Of a stretch of 21,496 nt of DNA, positions 1 through 9,172 are shown in pieces. The stretch comes from Clostridia bacterium (lineage in GTDB: Bacteria; Bacillota; Clostridia; Christensenellales; Aristaeellaceae). Under the pieces are notes generated by a model. That model ran no database searches, had not been told where the DNA came from, and saw nothing but the letters and a program-made list of their open reading frames with translations. The stretch covers positions 1-21,496 of the forward strand of contig CAAGII010000152.1 of NCBI GenBank assembly GCA_900769875.1. The letters are read 5' to 3'. Both the position numbers and the translations under genes were made by a program. Position 1 is the stretch's first letter. Each line of letters begins with the position of its first letter.

Positions 1-318
1 CATTTCGATCATGGGAATGCGCTTGATGATGCCGGCGTTGTTGACCAGAATGTCAATCACGCCGACCTCCGCCTCGATTTTGGCGACCATGGCCTGCACG
101 GCGGCCTCGTCCGTCACGTCGCAGACATAGCCGTGGGCCTTGATGCCCTTTTCAGCGTAGGCAGCCAGACCCTTGTCAACCAGCTCCTGCTTGATGTCGT
201 TAAAGACGATGGTCGCGCCCGCGTCGGACATGGCGCAGGCGATCGCGAAGCCGATGCCGTAGCTCGCGCCGGTAATCAGGGCAATCTTGCCCTCAAGCGA
301 AAACATATTGCTCATCAT
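1..318 (-). CDS. SDR-family oxidoreductase, gluconate 5-dehydrogenase / KduD-like (3' part outside window)
   Basis: N-terminal 106 residues of a classical short-chain dehydrogenase; the rest lies beyond the left edge. Visible are the NAD(P)-binding glycine motif TGASYGIG near residues 16-23, the acidic FND after beta-2 and the NNAGIIKRIPM segment typical of the gluconate 5-dehydrogenase/KduD branch. The start is the first of two near-adjacent ATGs (318), about eight bases behind a GAGGGGAG ribosome binding site; 315 is the alternative. It sits 48 bases downstream of kduI. In that context it most likely reduces 2,5-diketo-3-deoxygluconate to 2-keto-3-deoxygluconate (the KduD reaction), which feeds the KDG branch of central metabolism. 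Family membership is seen directly; the choice of KduD over gluconate 5-dehydrogenase activity is inferred from the neighbour. The catalytic YxxxK is not in the window. Confidence 0.88.
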   Translation of the reverse strand, partial: MMSNMFSLEGKIALITGASYGIGFAIACAMSDAGATIVFNDIKQELVDKGLAAYAEKGIKAHGYVCDVTDEAAVQAMVAKIEAEVGVIDILVNNAGIIKRIPMIEM

Positions 319-366
319 GGTATTCTCCCCTCTGTCGCAGCTTGGAAACGCCTGTGGAAGGCGGAT

Positions 367-1197
367 TTACATGAGATCCGTGGTGGCGATGCCGTCCATA
401 TCGTCAAAGTCCTGATTTTCGCCGCACATGCCCCAGATGAAGGTATACGCCTGGCTGCCCGCGCCGGAATGGATGCTCCAGGAGGGGCTGATGACCGCCT
501 CCTCATTGCGCATGATGATATGGCGGGTTTCCTGTCCCTCGCCCATGAAATGCATGACAAACGCGTCCTTGGGCAGGTTGAAGTAGAGGTACACCTCCAT
601 GCGGCGGTCATGGGTATGGCAGGGCATGGTGTTCCACACGCTGCCGGGCTCAAGGCTGGTCATGCCCATCACCAGCTGGCAGCTCTCCACCTGACCGGGC
701 AGGATGTACTTGCAGATGGTGCGGTGATTGCTCTGCTCCAGGCTGCCCAGCTCCACGCGCACACAGTCCTCCGGGCGGATGTACACGGTGGGGTATGCCC
801 TGTGCGCTGGGCAGGAGTTGAAGTAGAACTTGGCAGGCTGCGCCGCGTCCGTGCTGGCGAGGCGGATATCGCGCGCGCCGCGCCCGATGTAGATGCCGTC
901 GCGATGGCGCAGGGTGTAGGTCTTGCCGTCCACGGTGACGGCGCCCTCGCCGCCGATGTTGATGATGCCCATTTCGCGGCGCTGCAGGAAATATTCCGCG
1001 CGCAGCTCGTCCCCCGCGTCCAGCGTGAGGGTCTTGCTGACGGGCATGCAGCCGCCGGTGATAATGCGGTCAATGTGGCTGTAGACCATCTTCACATCAT
1101 CCGCGGGGAACAGGTTCTGAATCAGAAACTCTTCACGCAGCCGCGCCGTGTCATAGGTTTTCACGTCGCGGGGAGAAGCCGCCGTGCGAAGCTCCAT
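367..1197 (-). CDS. kduI: 5-dehydro-4-deoxy-D-glucuronate isomerase
   Basis: 276-residue cupin-fold zinc isomerase, the usual length for KduI (E. coli 278). It converts 5-keto-4-deoxyuronate, released from unsaturated uronate disaccharides of pectin or glycosaminoglycans, to 2,5-diketo-3-deoxygluconate in the cytoplasm. The N-terminus MELRTAASPRDVKTYDT and the metal site MPCHTHDRRMEVYLYF are typical; expected zinc ligands are H194, H196, E201 and H243. The frame is open further upstream to 1254, but AGGAGG at 1204-1209 abuts the ATG at 1203 and lies six bases from the ATG at 1197, and the family starts at MELR, so 1197 is chosen. It heads a unit with the downstream dehydrogenase. The pathway partners kdgK and kdgA are not in view and would be expected to the left. 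Confidence 0.95.
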   Translation of the reverse strand: MELRTAASPRDVKTYDTARLREEFLIQNLFPADDVKMVYSHIDRIITGGCMPVSKTLTLDAGDELRAEYFLQRREMGIINIGGEGAVTVDGKTYTLRHRDGIYIGRGARDIRLASTDAAQPAKFYFNSCPAHRAYPTVYIRPEDCVRVELGSLEQSNHRTICKYILPGQVESCQLVMGMTSLEPGSVWNTMPCHTHDRRMEVYLYFNLPKDAFVMHFMGEGQETRHIIMRNEEAVISPSWSIHSGAGSQAYTFIWGMCGENQDFDDMDGIATTDLM

Positions 1198-1214
1198 AAT
1201 CATCCTCCTCATGG

Positions 1215-1231
1215 ACGGCGCCTGGCGCCGT
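1215..1231. promoter_or_regulatory. 17-bp perfect palindrome in the kduI leader, candidate operator
   Basis: ACGGCGCC-T-GGCGCCGT forms eight-base perfect inverted arms around one central base. It lies between the candidate kduI transcription start (about 1239) and the ribosome binding site (1204-1209). This is a typical position for a repressor operator, or for a small hairpin in the leader. The regulator is not identified; uronate operons are often controlled by LacI-, IclR- or GntR-type proteins, but that link is inference. Confidence 0.4.
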
Positions 1232-1245
1232 TGGTATCCATGCTT

Positions 1246-1274
1246 ATTGTACAACGGTTTTCAGGTTTTGAAAA
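1246..1274 (-). promoter_or_regulatory. candidate sigma-A promoter for kduI
   Basis: On the minus strand, TACAAT (1251-1246) is a good -10 box and TTTTCA (1274-1269) a weak -35 box at 17-base spacing. The predicted start near 1239 gives a leader of about 42 bases. The weak -35 would fit a regulated promoter. Confidence 0.4.
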
Positions 1275-1340
1275 GGGGAAATCTGGTCGATTTTGTCCAG
1301 AAAGCGCAAAGCATTGCCCATTCTGTCCATGTCCGCGCGT

Positions 1341-1760
1341 TCAGGAGGCCGCGCGCCTTGCCACGTCGTTGGTGTCAATCGTGCCGCGGAACACCACATG
1401 CTTCTGGTAGAAGAACTCGGTGACAAAGTTGACCGCCATGCACACCACGGTGCCGACCGTCGCGCTAAGGCCCCAAAGGTCGGTCATCACATACTGCGCG
1501 CCGGTTGAAAGCGGCGTGAACACCGCGTAGAACAGCGCCACCAGCAGCATCGCCCTGCCGACGTTTAAGGAGGAGCGGAAGGTGTAGCGCCGGTTGAAGG
1601 TGAAATTCCACAAAACGCTCAGCACAAGCGCGGTCAGGTAGCCGATCCACGGCACCCATCCCAGAACGCGGCAGAAGAGCTCCTCGCTCCCAAGCTCGAT
1701 CAGCCCGGCCGAGAGCGAAAACAGGGTAAACTTGATGGCCTGCCATACGTCCTTGTTCAT
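1341..1760 (-). CDS. GtrA-family small membrane protein
   Basis: 139 residues with four hydrophobic segments and the GtrA-family landmark WNFTFNRRYTF between the second and third, ending NFVTEFFYQKHVVF. GtrA-like proteins are small inner-membrane proteins thought to help move polyprenyl-phosphate-linked sugars across the membrane for glycosylation of cell-surface polymers. Two adjacent ATGs exist (1763 and 1760); the second has the better distance (six bases) from an AGGAGG site, so it is chosen. It follows tsaD by 18 bases and is probably the last gene of the secA-prfB-tsaD run. Its substrate cannot be told from the sequence; no glycosyltransferase partner is adjacent, and a link to the Pel locus in this window is not supported. 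Confidence 0.85.
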   Translation of the reverse strand: MNKDVWQAIKFTLFSLSAGLIELGSEELFCRVLGWVPWIGYLTALVLSVLWNFTFNRRYTFRSSLNVGRAMLLVALFYAVFTPLSTGAQYVMTDLWGLSATVGTVVCMAVNFVTEFFYQKHVVFRGTIDTNDVARRAAS

Positions 1761-1778
1761 CATAGACCTCCTCGTGCG

Positions 1779-2837
1779 TCAGACCAGCCGCAGCGCGGGC
1801 TGGGCATTGAGCGTAAGCGGCGCGACCTCGCCCTTCATCAGGCGATAGTACGCCGCCGAGCCGATCATCGCGCCATTGTCGGTGCAAAGGTCGAGCCTGG
1901 GCATGTACAGCGGCAGCCCCTCCCTGTCGCAGGCCTCCTGCATCATGGAGCGCAGCAGCCGGTTGGCCGACACGCCGCCTGCCAGCGCCAGCGCGGGCGC
2001 GTGCGTTTCGCGTGCCGCGAGCACCGCCTTCTCCACAAGGCTGGACACCACGGCGTAGCGGAAGCTGGCAGCCATGTCCGCCGCGGGCAGCGGCTGAGAC
2101 TGCATCCTGAGGCGGTTGGCCGCGTTGAGGAACGCGGTTTTCATGCCCGAAAAGCTGTAGTCGTACCGCCCGTCCGTATGCGGACGCGGCAGCTGCAGGG
2201 CGTGGGGATCGCCCTCCTCCGCGAGGCGGTCGATGCGCGGCCCGCCCGGGTACGGCAGCCCCAGCACGCGCGCCGCCTTGTCAAAGGCCTCGCCCGCCGC
2301 GTCGTCCACCGTCTGCCCGAGCAGGGTGTACTCGCCGTAGCCCTCCACCCTCACCAGATGGCTGTGCCCGCCGCTGACCACCAGGCACAGAAACGGCGGA
2401 TGCAAATCGGGATGCGTAATGTAGTTGGCGGACACATGCCCCTCAATGTGGTTGACGCCCACCAGCGGCTTTCCCAGCGCGTAAGCCAGCCCCTTCATGC
2501 AGCTCACGCCCGTGAGCAGCGCGCCCACAAGCCCGGGGCCGCAGGTCACGGCGAGCGCGTCGATATCGTCAAAGGTCATGCCCGCCTCGCGCAGCGCCTC
2601 GTCAAGTACGCGGTCGCACGCCTCCACATGCGCGCGGCTGGCGATCTCCGGCACCACGCCGCCGTAGAGCGCGTGCAGGTCGATCTGGCTGAACACCACA
2701 TTGGCGCGCACGATTCTGCCGTTTTCCACAATGGCGGCGGCGGTTTCGTCGCAGCTGGTCTCCAGCGAAAGGATGCGCACCGTGTCCTTGCCGCGGATTT
2801 CCTCAAGGCGCGATGGCAGGATTTCTTCGTATGTCAT
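1779..2837 (-). CDS. tsaD: tRNA N6-adenosine threonylcarbamoyltransferase
   Basis: 352-residue Kae1/TsaD protein. It transfers the threonylcarbamoyl group from TC-AMP to A37 of tRNAs that read ANN codons, working with TsaB and TsaE. Visible are the ASKHA-fold start LSLETSCDETAAAIV, the metal-binding HIEGH (H130, H134), VSGGHSHL, GEAFDKAARVLGLPYPGGP, YSFSGMKTA and the C-terminal DNGAMIGSAAY. The ATG at 2837 has AAGAAGG seven bases upstream. It gives about 20 residues before the first strand, longer than most homologues; an in-frame GTG at codon 20 is possible but lacks a good binding site. It lies 27 bases downstream of the DUF1461 gene. tsaB and tsaE are not nearby. Confidence 0.97.
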   Translation of the reverse strand: MTYEEILPSRLEEIRGKDTVRILSLETSCDETAAAIVENGRIVRANVVFSQIDLHALYGGVVPEIASRAHVEACDRVLDEALREAGMTFDDIDALAVTCGPGLVGALLTGVSCMKGLAYALGKPLVGVNHIEGHVSANYITHPDLHPPFLCLVVSGGHSHLVRVEGYGEYTLLGQTVDDAAGEAFDKAARVLGLPYPGGPRIDRLAEEGDPHALQLPRPHTDGRYDYSFSGMKTAFLNAANRLRMQSQPLPAADMAASFRYAVVSSLVEKAVLAARETHAPALALAGGVSANRLLRSMMQEACDREGLPLYMPRLDLCTDNGAMIGSAAYYRLMKGEVAPLTLNAQPALRLV

Positions 2838-2864
2838 GCACGAACCTTCTTCTTCTGGTCGTTT

Positions 2865-3542
2865 TCAGCGCCCGCGCCAGATCGCAAGGGATACGATCGC
2901 CGTCACAAGCAGCGCAAGCACGAGCAGCGCGCCGATGATCGCCGCGTACTGCATAAAGAACGAAAGCGGCATCAGGCGAATCAGCAAATCGGTGGCGGGA
3001 TTCATCATCCACAGCTCGTTGGAAAAGGACAGGCGGTGAAAGAGGATGAACGCGCCGTCAAAATCCAGCGCCGCCCAACAGGCCGCCGCCGCCATCAGCG
3101 CCAGCAGCGCCACGCTGCCCAGCATACAGCCAAACGCCGCGCCGCGCCTGTCGCGCCGCACAAGCAGCGCCACGCACACAAGCCCCCCCAGCGCCGTGCC
3201 CGCAAGCAAAACCGTTCTTGCAAGGCGGAACAGCGACAGGCAGTCCGCCATGTGCTGCCGCTCGCGCGCATTGAACGCCTCGCGCTCGCCGCCCTCCGTG
3301 TGCACGGTGTAGGAAAACTCGCTTCTCCCGCCCGCGAGGTAATCCGCAATCATCTCCGCCACGGGCGCGTAGTCGTCCTCCGGCAGGCCTGTTGTTTCCG
3401 GGGGCGCGTGGCGGCGCAGCATGGACTTCATCAGCGGCGCGGACGTGCCGCAGCCGCTCAACAGCAGCGACAGCGTCACCACGCCGATGCAAAGAGCCAG
3501 GGCTGAACCCAGCAGCCCTGACACAAGCCGTCGCGTTTTCAT
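2865..3542 (-). CDS. DUF1461/TIGR01906 membrane protein, Lit-like (lipoprotein intramolecular transacylase family)
   Basis: 225-residue membrane protein with one N-terminal transmembrane segment, an extracytoplasmic stretch (about 35-105) and three further segments. The signature FILFHRLSFSNELW-x3-NP-x-DLLIRLMP-x-SFF is the DUF1461 family core. Known Lit enzymes of this family move an acyl chain within lipoproteins to make the lyso form in low-GC Gram-positives and depend on two histidines; candidates here are H97 in NARERQHMAD and H169 in the FHR motif. The ATG overlaps the prfB stop by one base (TAATG) and has no clear ribosome binding site, so translation is probably coupled to prfB. TM1 ends in LLSGC, which resembles a lipobox. 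Family assignment is firm; actual Lit activity is inference, since many family members are uncharacterised. Confidence 0.8.
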   Translation of the reverse strand: MKTRRLVSGLLGSALALCIGVVTLSLLLSGCGTSAPLMKSMLRRHAPPETTGLPEDDYAPVAEMIADYLAGGRSEFSYTVHTEGGEREAFNARERQHMADCLSLFRLARTVLLAGTALGGLVCVALLVRRDRRGAAFGCMLGSVALLALMAAAACWAALDFDGAFILFHRLSFSNELWMMNPATDLLIRLMPLSFFMQYAAIIGALLVLALLVTAIVSLAIWRGR

Positions 3543-4642
3543 TATTGCATTTTCAGGTAGGCCGTCACAAAGCCCTCGATCTTGCCGTCCATCACATCAT
3601 TGACGGCGCCGGTTTCATAGCCGGTGCGATGATCCTTGACCATGGTGTAGGGCTGGAAGACATAGGAGCGGATCTGGCTGCCCCATTCGATCTTCTTCAT
3701 TTCGCCCTTGATGTCCGCCATCTGCTGCTCGCGCTCGCGCTCGCGGATTTCAAGGAGCTTGGCGCGCAGCATCTTCAAGCAGGTTGCGCGGTTCTGCACC
3801 TGATCGCGCTCGGTCTGGCAGCTGACCACGATGCCGGAGGGGAAGTGCGTCATACGCACGGCGGAGGAGGTCTTATTCACGTTCTGTCCGCCCGCGCCGG
3901 AGGAGTGGTAGGTATCCACGCGCACGTCCTTCATGTCGATGACGATATCGCCCTCGTCGTCGTCCAGAATGGGCGCGACGTCCAGCGAGGCGAAGGAGGT
4001 GTGGCGGCGCGCGTTGGCGTCAAAGGGGCTGATGCGCACCAGGCGGTGCACGCCCTTCTCGCCGCGCAGGTAGCCGTAGGCATGGTCGCCGTCCACCTCG
4101 AAGGTCACGCTCTTGATGCCGGCCTCGTCGCCCTCAAGGAACTCCAGCAGCTTCACCTGAAAGCCCATGTCCTCGCAGTAGCGGGTGTACATGCGGTAGA
4201 GCATGCTCGTCCAGTCCTGCGCCTCGGTGCCGCCGGCACCCGCGTGCAGCGAAAGCACCGCGGGCTTGTCGTCATAGTCGCCGCGCATCATGGTTTCCAG
4301 CGCAAGCACATCCACCTGCTCATGGAGCTTGGCAAGGTTCTGGATAACCTCCTCCACCATCGCCTCGTCCTCGGCTTCGACGGCCAGCTCCATGCCCACC
4401 TCGATGTCATCCGCTTCGCTCTGCAGCTGCTCGAAGTGACCCAGGCGGTTCTTCAGTCCGCCCAGCTTCTGGTTGATGCGGTTCGCCCGGTCGGTGTCGG
4501 ACCAGAACTCGGGCTGGTTCATTTCCTCGGTCAGCTCCTCGATCTGCTCGCGCATATGGTCAATGTGCAGCGCCTCGCCAGCCTCGGACAGGGTTTTGCG
4601 CAGACCCTCAAGCTCCTGCCGCTGCTCAATCAGGTCGATCAT
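3542..4642 (-). CDS. prfB: peptide chain release factor 2, single uninterrupted frame
   Basis: 366-residue class I release factor that terminates translation at UGA and UAA. The stop-codon reading tripeptide SPF is at 205-207, which separates RF2 from RF1 (PxT), and the peptidyl-tRNA hydrolysis motif GGQ is at 251-253 in SSGAGGQNVNKTSSAVR. The frame is continuous from an ATG with AGAGGG upstream; no in-frame UGA or slippery CUU-UGA-C occurs around codons 20-30, where many bacteria have the autoregulatory +1 frameshift. It starts 59 bases after secA, an order common in Bacillota, and overlaps the next gene by one base. Confidence 0.98.
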   Translation of the reverse strand: MIDLIEQRQELEGLRKTLSEAGEALHIDHMREQIEELTEEMNQPEFWSDTDRANRINQKLGGLKNRLGHFEQLQSEADDIEVGMELAVEAEDEAMVEEVIQNLAKLHEQVDVLALETMMRGDYDDKPAVLSLHAGAGGTEAQDWTSMLYRMYTRYCEDMGFQVKLLEFLEGDEAGIKSVTFEVDGDHAYGYLRGEKGVHRLVRISPFDANARRHTSFASLDVAPILDDDEGDIVIDMKDVRVDTYHSSGAGGQNVNKTSSAVRMTHFPSGIVVSCQTERDQVQNRATCLKMLRAKLLEIREREREQQMADIKGEMKKIEWGSQIRSYVFQPYTMVKDHRTGYETGAVNDVMDGKIEGFVTAYLKMQ

Positions 4643-4701
4643 GGTGATCCCTCTTTCTGTGTAAGTCGGTCGTTTGTTGCGTCAACCTGTTCTCCGGGCG
4701 G

Positions 4702-7401
<2,700 letters not shown>

Positions 7402-7417
7402 GATTGACTCCTTTTCA

Positions 7418-7438
7418 GCCCGTAGCCATCCGGGCGCA
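7418..7438 (-). repeat. 21-nt repeat, secA-proximal copy
   Basis: The minus-strand sequence begins TGCGCCCGGATGGCTA and ends CGGGC. It matches the copy at 7603-7623 at 18 of 21 positions in the same orientation. It lies just upstream of the secA ribosome binding site. The repeat itself is bounded by GCCCG/CGGGC inverted ends. Confidence 0.6.
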
Positions 7439-7602
7439 GGGCATTGACAAAGCGCCGGGGGCGCTTTGCCCCGGTTTTGCGCTCACTCACAGGGTTTGCA
7501 TCAGGCCTCTCGCCCGGCCCCTCGTTCGTGTAGCGGTTTTCGTTCCAAAGCCGAAGAGCCTGCGAGCCCTCCGGCGCAACCCACGGGTTTTTGATGGGCC
7601 GC

Positions 7603-7623
7603 GCCCATAACCATACGGGCGCA
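7603..7623 (-). repeat. 21-nt repeat, promoter-proximal copy
   Basis: Direct partner of the copy at 7418-7438, with three mismatches. Its upstream edge falls at the predicted transcription start of the secA promoter. Together the copies bracket a 164-base hairpin-rich block. Confidence 0.6.
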
Positions 7624-7629
7624 TTGTAT

Positions 7630-7659
7630 AGTATAACACGGAAAAGCCGTTTCTTGCAA
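7630..7659 (-). promoter_or_regulatory. sigma-A promoter for secA
   Basis: Minus strand: TTGCAA (7659-7654) as -35, 18-base spacer, TATACT (7635-7630) as -10; an overlapping TATACAAT follows directly. It is the only strong promoter-like sequence between the plus-strand hydrolase gene and secA, and likely drives secA, prfB, the DUF1461 gene, tsaD and the gtrA-like gene. Confidence 0.7.
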
Positions 7660-7676
7660 GTGTTTTCACGCGGCGC

Positions 7677-7709
7677 AAAAAAAGCGGGCAGGCGCGAATT
7701 GCCTGCCTG
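7677..7709 (-). terminator. Rho-independent terminator, leftward
   Basis: On the minus strand GGCAGGC and GCCTGCC (7-base loop) form a GC-rich stem followed after three bases by seven Ts (7683-7677). There is no T tract on the plus-strand side, so it acts on leftward transcription only. It lies upstream of the secA promoter and is the first terminator downstream of the large operon that ends at 8501. Confidence 0.72.
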
Positions 7710-7724
7710 GACGGCGCGCGGATG

Positions 7725-7733
7725 TGCTATAAT
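7725..7733 (+). promoter_or_regulatory. extended -10 promoter for the S51-type hydrolase gene
   Basis: TGTGCTATAAT contains a perfect -10 TATAAT (7728-7733) with the TGn extension. No good -35 exists at normal spacing. The predicted start near 7740 gives a short leader of about 35 bases. The stem of the leftward terminator overlaps the region where the -35 would be. Confidence 0.65.
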
Positions 7734-7761
7734 GCCTGTGCGGCACACGCCGCATGACCGG

Positions 7762-7766
7762 GGAGG
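7762..7766 (+). promoter_or_regulatory. ribosome binding site that sets a TTG start
   Basis: GGAGG within GGGGAGGA lies eight bases before TTG at 7775. An in-frame ATG at 7754 lies upstream of this site and has none of its own, so TTG is the likely start. Confidence 0.75.
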
Positions 7767-7774
7767 AATATGCG

Positions 7775-8497
7775 TTGAACATCCTGCTGAACATTAACAA
7801 CTTTGGGGAGCCCTTTGCGCGCGACGTGCTGCGGCGTTCCATCCGCCCGTGGATGCGCGTGCTGATCGTCCCGTTTTCCTTTCATGAGGACTGGATCACC
7901 TGCGCGGAGGACTTCGACCGCCACTATGCCCGCGGACAGGACGAGTTTGAGGACATCGCGCAGGCGTTTGCCGCCTACGGCATCAGGCGGCGCAATCTGC
8001 GCACGCTGCACTACTTCCGCGACACGCCCCGCGTGTGCCGCGAAAAGCTGCGGCATGCCGACGTGCTGTTCTTTACCGGCGGCTACCCGGACAAGCTGCT
8101 CTACCGCATCGACGAAAAACGCCTGCGCCGCGCCATCTGCGGCTTTCGCGGCATTGTGATGGGCACAAGCGCCGGCGCGATGATCCAGCTGGATCACTAC
8201 CACGTCACCCCCGAGGAGGACGGGCAGGACTACGAGTACCACGACGGGCTGGGGCTGCTGAGCGGCTTTGACATCGAGGTGCATTACGAGCCGGCCTTCG
8301 CCCACCTCGCCGGCATGGTGACCGCCCTCCGCCTGCACCACAAAACCATTTTCGCCCTGCCCAACCACGGCGGCCTGGTCGTGGACGGCGAGCGCCTGAC
8401 GCCGCTGGGCGACGCGTTCGCGGTGGATGAGGGCGACGCGGACGCGCTGCAGGCGGAGCTTGACCGCCTGCTGGAGGACGGGGACGAAACGCCCTGA
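7775..8497 (+). CDS. S51-family (peptidase E-like) serine hydrolase
   Basis: 240-residue protein with the class I glutamine amidotransferase-like fold of peptidase family S51 (dipeptidase E, cyanophycinase). FFTGGYPDKLL (about 99-109) is followed by the nucleophile elbow GTSAGA with S132; H170 in FDIEVHYE is a candidate catalytic histidine. Family members cleave Asp-X dipeptides or similar small substrates in the cytoplasm; the substrate here is unknown. The first residues MNILLNINNF match the usual beta-1 start and support the TTG start, which has an optimal binding site; the frame is open from an ATG at 7754. It is the only plus-strand gene, convergent with the DUF4956 gene and only three bases from it. 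Confidence 0.87.
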   Translation: MNILLNINNFGEPFARDVLRRSIRPWMRVLIVPFSFHEDWITCAEDFDRHYARGQDEFEDIAQAFAAYGIRRRNLRTLHYFRDTPRVCREKLRHADVLFFTGGYPDKLLYRIDEKRLRRAICGFRGIVMGTSAGAMIQLDHYHVTPEEDGQDYEYHDGLGLLSGFDIEVHYEPAFAHLAGMVTALRLHHKTIFALPNHGGLVVDGERLTPLGDAFAVDEGDADALQAELDRLLEDGDETP

Positions 8498-8500
8498 CCG

Positions 8501-9172
8501 TCAGCCGTGGTATTCGCCGTTATACTGGATGAGCGTCGCGTCCTCCACGCCCGGCACGGCCAGGATGCGCTCCATGAACGCGTGGTCGTTCCTGCGGCAG
8601 AACACCTCCACCGCCATCTCGGTTTTGTCCCTGCGCATGGTTTTGGACTTGACCGTGTAGCGCATGCGCCCAAAGCAGCGCAGCACCTCGTCGCCCGCCT
8701 CCTGCCCCTGATAATGGATCACCGCCACATAAATCCGGCGGTCGGAGGGGCGGAGGCTAAACACCAGCACCATGATGAACATCACCAGCCCCGCCGCGAA
8801 GCACAGCCCGTACATCTTCGCGCCGATGGTGATGCCGCTGGTGATGGCCCAGAAGATGTAAAGCAGGTCGAGCGGGTCCTTGATCGCCGTTCGGAAGCGC
8901 ACAATGGACAGCGCGCCCACCATGCCCAGCGAAATCACCACGTTGGTGCTGATGGCCTGCGTCACCATGCAGGTCATCACCGTCATGCCCACCAGCGTCA
9001 TGGAAAAAGTGCGCGAGTAGATCACGCCCGTGTAAAACCTGCGGTAGACCAGAAAGATCGCAAGCCCCATCACAAGCGACAGCAGCAGCACCGTCACCGC
9101 CTGCCGCAGATCGTACTGCACAAAAATGCCCGATTCCAGAAACGATTTTTTAAGCAGATCATTGACGCTCAT
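8501..9172 (-). CDS. DUF4956 domain membrane protein
   Basis: 223 residues. After a short N-terminal segment come several transmembrane helices (about 25-45, 57-75, 80-92, 103-118 and 121-140), then a soluble cytoplasmic alpha/beta domain with a ferredoxin-like look. The hallmark SLGMVGALSIVRFRTAIKD (81-99) places it in DUF4956. Function is not established; such genes are commonly found beside VTC-domain polyphosphate polymerases and CotH-type kinases, as here. Its ATG overlaps the VTC gene stop by four bases (ATGA). It is the last gene of the Pel operon, and no terminator lies between it and the convergent hydrolase gene. A role in transport of, or scaffolding for, the VTC product is only an inference. 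Confidence 0.87.
   Translation of the reverse strand: MSVNDLLKKSFLESGIFVQYDLRQAVTVLLLSLVMGLAIFLVYRRFYTGVIYSRTFSMTLVGMTVMTCMVTQAISTNVVISLGMVGALSIVRFRTAIKDPLDLLYIFWAITSGITIGAKMYGLCFAAGLVMFIMVLVFSLRPSDRRIYVAVIHYQGQEAGDEVLRCFGRMRYTVKSKTMRRDKTEMAVEVFCRRNDHAFMERILAVPGVEDATLIQYNGEYHG

Larger units (their letters stand above)
7402..7629 (-). other. long structured 5' leader of secA (no gene seen)
   Basis: Roughly 220 bases between the predicted secA transcription start and its ATG hold no convincing gene. On the minus-strand RNA two hairpins are clear: at 7575-7550 a ten-pair stem GCCGGAGGGC/GCUCUUCGGC with a UCGCAG loop and two G-U pairs, and at 7468-7448 a nine-pair stem CAAAGCGCC/GGCGCUUUG with a three-base loop. 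A frame of 120 codons runs through the region and into secA, but it spans the promoter and has no family features. The block could be a regulatory leader or an inserted repeat element; I do not recognise an Rfam-type riboswitch. Confidence 0.5.

Noticed and set aside
1271..1301. Weak terminator after the GtrA-like gene (TCTGG/CCAGA stem followed by TTTCCCCTTTT)
   Set aside because: Five-pair stem with a ten-base loop and an interrupted T run; not enough to call.
4658..4685. Possible prfB promoter (TTGACG, 16 bases, TACACA)
   Set aside because: The -10 is poor and the implied start would leave about ten bases before the ATG and cut into the ribosome binding site; cotranscription with secA is simpler.
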